Below, one piece after another: positions 29,472 to 34,110 of a stretch of 34,110 nt of DNA (position 1 is the stretch's first letter; every line of letters starts with the position of its first letter). The position numbers were made by a program, and so were the translations under genes. The stretch spans positions 1 to 34,110 of the forward strand of contig JAFLCL010000064.1 in assembly GCA_017303575.1 (NCBI GenBank). Reading direction: 5' to 3'. The notes below the pieces were generated by a model. The model made no database searches, was not told the DNA's origin, and saw nothing but the letters and a program-made list of their open reading frames with translations. The stretch is from Deltaproteobacteria bacterium (lineage in GTDB: Bacteria; Myxococcota_A; Polyangia; Polyangiales; Sandaracinaceae).

Positions 29472-31085
29472 CTATTCCTGACGCACCCCGTCGGCGGGCA
29501 CCATGCGCGCGGCCCACCAGCTCGGGACCAGCGTCGCGAGCAGGCAGATGAGAACGGCGATCAGCATCGTCCATCCCACCTCGTCGCCGCTCAGCCGCAC
29601 CGGGAGGTGATCGATCAGGTAGACGTGCGGGTCGAGCGGGAAGCGGATGCGATCGAGGTAGAGGCACACGCCGCCGCCGAGCAGGAGGCCCAGCAGCGTG
29701 CCGACCAGGCCGATGGTCATCCCCTGCGCGAGGAAGACGAAGAGCACGTGGACGTCGGCCGCGCCCATCGCCTTGAGGATCGCGATCTCTCGCTTCCGCT
29801 CGAGCACGATCATGATGAGCGTCGCGATCACCGTGAACGCCGCGACGAAGACGATGCTCGCGATGACGAGGCTGAGCATCACCTTCTGGATCTCGAGCGC
29901 TGTGAAGAGATTGTGGTTGAGCTCTTCCCAATCCATCGTGTGGTACGCGCCGCCACCGAGATCCTGCTCGAGGCGGCGCGAGATCATCGGGGCCAGCGAG
30001 GGATCGTGCAGACGGATCTCGACGCCATCGACGGCATCGCCGTGATCGAAGAACTGCTCGGCCTCGAAGAGGTCGGCGTAGACGAGCTCGGTGTCGTACT
30101 CGTCGAAGCCCGCCTCGAAGATCCCGATCACGCGCAGCTCGCGCGAGCGCGGCGTGCCCGGCGTGCCCGAGCCGAAGAGCGAGCTCGAGAAGCCCGCGAG
30201 CGGCGAGACGATGCGCACGCGATCGCCCACCGAGATGTCGAGCTCGGTCGCGAGCGAGCGACCCACCACGACGCCGGGCAGCGACTCCGTCGGCACGATC
30301 TCGCCCGCCTGCACCTCGTCGGGAAGCGCGCCGTTCCCTGCGGCATCGCCCGCGCCTGCGAGCGCGGCCTCGGCTTGCTCGGGCGTCGGGACGACGACGG
30401 TGGGCAGCACGATCGGCGCGTCGTCGAGATCCTCGATCGGCGCATCGTCCGACGTGGCCTCGGGCGGTGGGCCGCTCGGAATCTCCTCGGGCTGCTCGAT
30501 CGCGTCGAGGTCGCGAGCCTCGCCCTCCAGCACCTCGTCGGTACGTCCGCCCCGCCACGCGAGATCGACACCGCGGAGGTACGCGTCGAGATCCTCGCCA
30601 CCGCCCGCGCGTCGGTCGCGCTCCTCGGGGCGCGTCGGCGGCCTGGCGCCCGCGACACGCAGGCCATCGAGCGTGCCCTCGACCATCTGCTCGGGGAGAT
30701 CGAGCACGGTCGGCATGAGCTCCGGGTCGACCCCCTTGAGCAGCACGCCCGAGATGCGGTCGCCGTTCGCGAGCATCATCGGCTGGATGAGGAAGGGGCC
30801 TGCGCCCGCGACCTCGGGCATCTCGCGCGCTCGCGCGACGACGTCGCGGTACTCCTCGAAGTCGCCGTACTTCATCACCAGCACGTGCGCGTTGACGCCG
30901 AGGACCTTGTCGCGGAACTCGTCCTGGAAGCCCGCGGTGATCGCCATCACCGCCAAGAGCGCCGCGACCCCGAGGGCGACGCCGCTCACCGCGATCGAGG
31001 TGATCACGGAGACGGATTTCGTCTTCTTCGAGAGCAGATAGCGGAAGCCGATGCCCAGCGCGTAGCGCACGCCCCGACGTAGCAC
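29472..31085 (-). CDS. LolC/LolE-type FtsX-domain permease with long periplasmic insert
   Basis: The 537-residue protein has the four-helix MacB/FtsX topology of lipoprotein-releasing permeases. TM1 is at about 24-52 (preceded by GIGFRYLLSKKTKSVSVIT, typical of LolC/E), and three helices lie at about 403-428, 447-476 and 505-525. The cytoplasmic motif LERKREIAILKAMGA (427-441) contacts the LolD ATPase in the family. The periplasmic part carries GILLKG-like VLLKGVDP, GVVVGRSLA and an extra, acidic Pro/Ala-rich insert (about 145-268) that most relatives lack. The GTG at 31085 follows GGAGG at short spacing; the GTG at 31070 (MRYALG) is an alternative. No LolD gene adjoins. The role would be extracting lipoproteins for transport to the outer membrane. 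Confidence 0.88.
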   Translation of the reverse strand: MLRRGVRYALGIGFRYLLSKKTKSVSVITSIAVSGVALGVAALLAVMAITAGFQDEFRDKVLGVNAHVLVMKYGDFEEYRDVVARAREMPEVAGAGPFLIQPMMLANGDRISGVLLKGVDPELMPTVLDLPEQMVEGTLDGLRVAGARPPTRPEERDRRAGGGEDLDAYLRGVDLAWRGGRTDEVLEGEARDLDAIEQPEEIPSGPPPEATSDDAPIEDLDDAPIVLPTVVVPTPEQAEAALAGAGDAAGNGALPDEVQAGEIVPTESLPGVVVGRSLATELDISVGDRVRIVSPLAGFSSSLFGSGTPGTPRSRELRVIGIFEAGFDEYDTELVYADLFEAEQFFDHGDAVDGVEIRLHDPSLAPMISRRLEQDLGGGAYHTMDWEELNHNLFTALEIQKVMLSLVIASIVFVAAFTVIATLIMIVLERKREIAILKAMGAADVHVLFVFLAQGMTIGLVGTLLGLLLGGGVCLYLDRIRFPLDPHVYLIDHLPVRLSGDEVGWTMLIAVLICLLATLVPSWWAARMVPADGVRQE

Positions 31086-31184
31086 GCCCTCCTGCCCGCG
31101 TGGCGAGCGCCCGTGGGCTCGCGCGGCACGCGGCGATTCGCTATCCTCCGTGCTCTTATGCTTGATCGGGTGCGTCCCGGGTCG

Positions 31185-32780
31185 ATGGGCATCGCGCGCA
31201 GCGCGATCGTCCTCCATGCGCTGCTCGCGCTCGCGGGCCTCGTGCCTCTGTCGGCGTGCACGTCGTCCCCCCTCGACGATGCAGGCAGCGATGCCGGCCC
31301 CACGTCAGACGCGCCGACCACGCCCCGTCGTACGCTGACGTTCGAGGGCGAGACGAGCCTCACGATGGCGCCGCTCGCAGAGCGGACCCTGCGCGTGCGC
31401 CTCGCCGACGACCGCGGCGAGCCTGTCGTGGGCAGCGTGATTGCGTTCGCGCTCGACGGAGCGCCGCGCAGCAGCACGCTTCGTCAGCTCGAGAGCACGA
31501 CCGACGCGAGCGGCATCGGATCGGTCGTGCTGGTGGCCGGTCCGCAGCCCACGACGTTCCGCCTGCGCGCCACCAGCCGCGGCGCAGCGCCTGCGGCGAT
31601 CGACATCTCGGTCGGCACCGAGTTCGGCGAGCTGGTCGTGGTGCTCGAGCCCGAGGTGAGCCGTCGCGTCGAGTCCTACCTCGTGCGCGCCGTGGCCGAC
31701 GTGTCGTGCGCCGCGGTGCCCAGCGCGCCGAGCGGCGACGAGCGTCGTCTGGGCGTGGAGCTCGCGGAGACGACGTTTCCTTCGCTCTCCACCGCGGCCA
31801 TCTGGACCATCGTCGCCCGAGGCCAGACCGCGGGCGGCACCACGGTCGCGCAGGGATGCGTGGAGGGCGTGCGTGTGTCGGCCACGGCGACCGCACGCGC
31901 CCAGGTCGCGATCCGTGATCTCCCGCTCGATCCCACGGGCAACTACGGCGTGACCTGGACCCTGGCGGCGGGGGAGGTCGCGCGGAGCGTGAGGGAGCGG
32001 GCGCTCGACGACGTCGTGGTCGATGGAGGCGCGGCGCTCTTCCTCGACGGTCTGCGTGCGACGTTGCTCACGGGCGCGCTCGCCGACGTGGAGCTTCTCG
32101 ATCGCGCCCGCGGCGCAGCGCTGGACGAGCGACTGACGCTGGCGCTGAGCGAGGGAGACGCCAACCTCGAGGCCTCCCTGGCACCGCTGCTCGACGAGGT
32201 CGCGGCGGGCTTCGCGTCGCTGTCGCTCGAAGGCACGCTTCGCACGGCGGGTACCGAGCCGGTGTCGCCGTTCCTCGCGCGCGTCGGCACGTTCGTGCTC
32301 GAAGGACTGGACACCCGCATCGAGCGCCTGAGCGTGGTCACGGGACGAGACGCTGTGGAGCTCGCCGGTCTCGAGGTGGACGTGGGGGCGTCGGCGCTGT
32401 GGATCGCCGCGTTCGAGGCGCGCGCACGGGCGCGGAGCGCCGATGGGCTCGCGGGCGTGCTCCGAGACAGCGCGTCGTGCGGGACCCTCGTGACCTTCCT
32501 GACCCGCGAAGAGGTGCTGCCCAGCTGCGACGCGCGCTGTGCCCGCGCAGGGTGTGCGGCCGCCGCAGAGCTCTTGCTCGAGCGCATGCGCGCGACGGCC
32601 GACGACTCGCAGAGCGTCGTGCGCTTCGATGCCACGCTCTCGAGCCGCGACGACGACGACGACCTCCGCGCCGACACGCTCGACGGCGGGGGTGATGCGC
32701 GCTGGGAGTCCGAAGACGGGGCGACGACGACGACGCTCGAGACACGCTTCTCCGCGGTGCGCGACGACGCGCTCGAGTGA
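31185..32780 (+). CDS. Large lipoprotein with Ig-like domain, function unknown
   Basis: The roughly 531-residue protein has a lipoprotein signal ending in LSAC (Cys25). A short Asp/Ala/Ser/Pro spacer (DDAGSDAGPTSDAPTTP) is followed by an Ig-like beta domain (about 50-135; LRVRLADDRGEPVVGSVIAFAL, STTDASGIGSVVLVAG), similar to bacterial Ig-like/Big_1 domains. The remaining 390 residues are alpha/beta without a recognised family. A Cys cluster sits near the C-terminus (CDARCARAGC). The ATG at 31185 begins the signal peptide; the ATG at 31158 would add nine residues. It is divergent from the LolC/E gene and followed after 1 bp by the coiled-coil gene. Surface role inferred from the signal only. 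Confidence 0.78.
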   Translation: MGIARSAIVLHALLALAGLVPLSACTSSPLDDAGSDAGPTSDAPTTPRRTLTFEGETSLTMAPLAERTLRVRLADDRGEPVVGSVIAFALDGAPRSSTLRQLESTTDASGIGSVVLVAGPQPTTFRLRATSRGAAPAAIDISVGTEFGELVVVLEPEVSRRVESYLVRAVADVSCAAVPSAPSGDERRLGVELAETTFPSLSTAAIWTIVARGQTAGGTTVAQGCVEGVRVSATATARAQVAIRDLPLDPTGNYGVTWTLAAGEVARSVRERALDDVVVDGGAALFLDGLRATLLTGALADVELLDRARGAALDERLTLALSEGDANLEASLAPLLDEVAAGFASLSLEGTLRTAGTEPVSPFLARVGTFVLEGLDTRIERLSVVTGRDAVELAGLEVDVGASALWIAAFEARARARSADGLAGVLRDSASCGTLVTFLTREEVLPSCDARCARAGCAAAAELLLERMRATADDSQSVVRFDATLSSRDDDDDLRADTLDGGGDARWESEDGATTTTLETRFSAVRDDALE

Positions 32781-32781
32781 C

Positions 32782-33243
32782 GTGAAAGGCTACCCGCTCG
32801 AGGCGCTGCGAGGGCTGCGCGCCGAAGAAGAGGACGCTGCCCGACGCGCGTTCGCCGACGCGATCCGCGCGCAAGAGGCTGCCGCCGCAGCGACGCTCGC
32901 CGCCTCCGTCACGCGTGACGGCCACGAGCGCGAGACGCGGGCGACGATCGAGCGAGAGACCTCGCGCCCCCTCGACACGGTGCGACCGAGCGACGCGACG
33001 CAGCTCCGCGCGTGGCGCGTGCGACGGCGTGAGGAGCTCGCGAAGCTCGATGCCTCGCTCGCGCGGGCGCGTGATCACGAGGCGGCGTGCGGGCGCGCGA
33101 CCGAGGCAGCGCGGGAGGCTCTCGCGAGCGCGCGCCGCGAGCGCGAGGCCATCGACAAGCACCACGCGGGATGGCTCGAGGAGCGCAGGCGCGCGGCCGA
33201 GGCGAGAGAAGAGGCCGAGGCCGACGATCGTCGCTCGCGCTGA
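32782..33243 (+). CDS. FliJ/YscO-like coiled-coil protein
   Basis: The 153-residue protein starts at a GTG 1 bp after the lipoprotein's stop. It is almost wholly charged helix: MKGYPLEALRGLRAEEEDAA at the start, a long stretch of Ala/Arg/Glu heptads, and LEERRRAAEAREEAEADDRR at the end. The opening (YPLxxLxxLRxxEEdaA) and the helix-turn-helix layout of about 150 residues recall FliJ/YscO stalk proteins, which sit in the ATPase of flagellar or type III export systems. No such system is present in the window, and the resemblance could be generic coiled coil. No cysteines, signal or membrane segment. Likely co-expressed with the lipoprotein. Confidence 0.6.
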   Translation: MKGYPLEALRGLRAEEEDAARRAFADAIRAQEAAAAATLAASVTRDGHERETRATIERETSRPLDTVRPSDATQLRAWRVRRREELAKLDASLARARDHEAACGRATEAAREALASARREREAIDKHHAGWLEERRRAAEAREEAEADDRRSR

Positions 33244-33253
33244 GCCGGCCAGC

Positions 33254-34110
33254 TCAACCGCGACGCGGCGTGATCGTCGGCAGCTCCGGCAGCTCGCCGC
33301 GGTCGAGGAACGCGTAGACGATCCAGCTCTGGAGCACGCGGCGCGTGTAGCCGCGGGTCTCGCCGAACGGGATCTGCTCGACCCACGCGTCGAACGGCTG
33401 CTCGGCGCGATCGCGCAGCCACCGATCGACGTTGCCCTCACCCGCGTTGTAGGCCGCGGGGATGAACGCCGCGTGGCCGTCGTAGCGGCGCCTCAGCGCG
33501 CCCATGTAGCGCGCGCCGATGCGCACGTTCACCGACGGAGTGCACAGCGCCGCGGGATCGCTCTCGAGCCCCAGCGGCCGCGCGTACCGCTGCGCGGTGG
33601 GGCGGATGAGCTGCAGCAAGCCGTACGCATGCGCGACGGAGACCGCGTCGGGATCGAAGCTCGACTCCTCGCGTGCGACGGCGCGGACGAGCGATGGGTC
33701 GACGTCCTCGAGGCCCGCGGCGTCCTCGATGAGACCGATGTAGGCCGGCGGGTACGCGGTGCGGAAGAGCGCCAGCGCCTGCGCGTCGCTGGGCGAGACC
33801 AACACCGAGGCCAGCCGCTGACGCGCGAGGCTCGTGGCGCGGTGGGCATGTCCTGCCTGCGTGAGGAGGGCGGTGAGCGTCGAGACGGTGGCGAGATCGC
33901 CATCGGCCGCGAGGCCCAGCGACGCGAGCTCGCGCTCGGCGCGACCGAGCTCGTCCACCGAGAGGAGCGCCTGCGCGCGCTGGAACGTCGCGCGATCGGC
34001 GTCGGTGGCGAGGCGCGTCGCGACGGTGCGCACGGCTTCGCTCGCCGACAGCATCGACGCGCTCGGCCCGCTCGCGCCGAGCGGCGTGCGCTGCGCGATC
34101 ACAGCGGTAC
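33254..34110 (-). CDS. Soluble lytic murein transglycosylase (Slt-like), C-terminal part
   Basis: The reading frame is open to the right edge and the family is normally several hundred residues longer, so the N-terminus lies outside the window. The visible 285 codons contain helical TPR-like repeats (SVDELGRAERELASLGLAAD and following). They then contain a lysozyme-like SLT catalytic domain with AREESSFDP (catalytic Glu of the 'ES' motif), AYGLLQLIRPTAQ, NVRIGARYMGAL and AAYNAGEGNV. ETRGYTRRVLQSW near the end is the usual family closing motif. The enzyme cleaves peptidoglycan between MurNAc and GlcNAc, forming 1,6-anhydroMurNAc, in the periplasm. A GTG at 34102 could be misread as its start. 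It converges with the coiled-coil gene, 10 bp apart. Confidence 0.9.
   Translation of the reverse strand, partial: TAVIAQRTPLGASGPSASMLSASEAVRTVATRLATDADRATFQRAQALLSVDELGRAERELASLGLAADGDLATVSTLTALLTQAGHAHRATSLARQRLASVLVSPSDAQALALFRTAYPPAYIGLIEDAAGLEDVDPSLVRAVAREESSFDPDAVSVAHAYGLLQLIRPTAQRYARPLGLESDPAALCTPSVNVRIGARYMGALRRRYDGHAAFIPAAYNAGEGNVDRWLRDRAEQPFDAWVEQIPFGETRGYTRRVLQSWIVYAFLDRGELPELPTITPRRG

Noticed and set aside
32782..33243. Evidence for a type III secretion system in the window
   Set aside because: One coiled-coil protein is not enough; no export ATPase, ring or needle genes are present.

Overview
The window is about 34 kb of very high-GC DNA with tightly packed genes, almost all with G or C at third codon positions, frequent GTG/TTG starts and many ATGA/GTGA stop-start overlaps. 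Several protein classes point to Myxococcota, probably the Polyangiales/Sandaracinaceae: a Ser/Thr kinase with a PEGA domain, secreted lipoproteins with Asp-Ala-Phe or Asp-Ala-Pro spacers, a vWA lipoprotein with thrombospondin-3 calcium repeats, a YFP-motif ribbon-helix-helix protein, and a monoheme CxxCH beta-propeller lipoprotein. This placement is inference from style. No rRNA, tRNA, CRISPR array, transposase or phage gene was found.

Layout. 1-1.4 kb: a minus operon of a membrane/discoidin-like protein and an edge-truncated membrane protein. 1.7-3.5 kb: an ArnT/PMT-type glycosyltransferase. 3.5-7.0 kb: a TPR membrane protein divergent from a PEGA kinase that overlaps an Asp-Ala-Phe lipoprotein. 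7.0-8.4 kb: an ECF sigma factor translationally coupled to a membrane TPR protein, divergent from a pectinacetylesterase/Notum-like lipoprotein (8.5-9.7 kb). 9.7-13.8 kb is a rearranged zone. It holds an Rpn-like PD-(D/E)XK nuclease, a truncated copy of an alpha/beta hydrolase, a relic of a second pectinacetylesterase tail, an unknown membrane protein, the intact hydrolase and a ribbon-helix-helix protein. 13.9-15.3 kb: a CtpA/S41 protease followed by a 42-bp tandem repeat array. 15.6-18.5 kb: two small exported proteins and a sensor histidine kinase. 18.5-23.3 kb: a Cys-rich lipoprotein, a Lys-rich mini-protein, and a divergent pair of vWA/TSP3 and heme-propeller lipoproteins. 23.3-26.8 kb: an AgmX-like exported protein and a small unknown gene, divergent from overlapping manA and psuG. 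26.8-27.1 kb: a convergent intergenic region with two long inverted repeats. 27.1-31.1 kb: an amino-acid ABC system whose receptor and permease are one protein, and a LolC/E-type protein with a long insert. 31.2-34.1 kb: an Ig-like lipoprotein, a FliJ/YscO-like coiled coil, and an edge-truncated lytic transglycosylase.

Most genes serve the cell envelope or signalling: surface lipoproteins, wall remodelling, lipoprotein sorting, and three regulators (kinase, ECF sigma, histidine kinase). Core metabolism is limited to manA, psuG and the amino-acid transporter. The most unusual structure is at 9.65-13.02 kb. A 493-bp exact direct repeat is arranged so that recombination would excise a 1,853-bp segment carrying one membrane-protein gene while leaving an intact hydrolase. 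One side of this region abuts a short direct repeat of a pectinacetylesterase 3' end, next to an Rpn-type nuclease gene.
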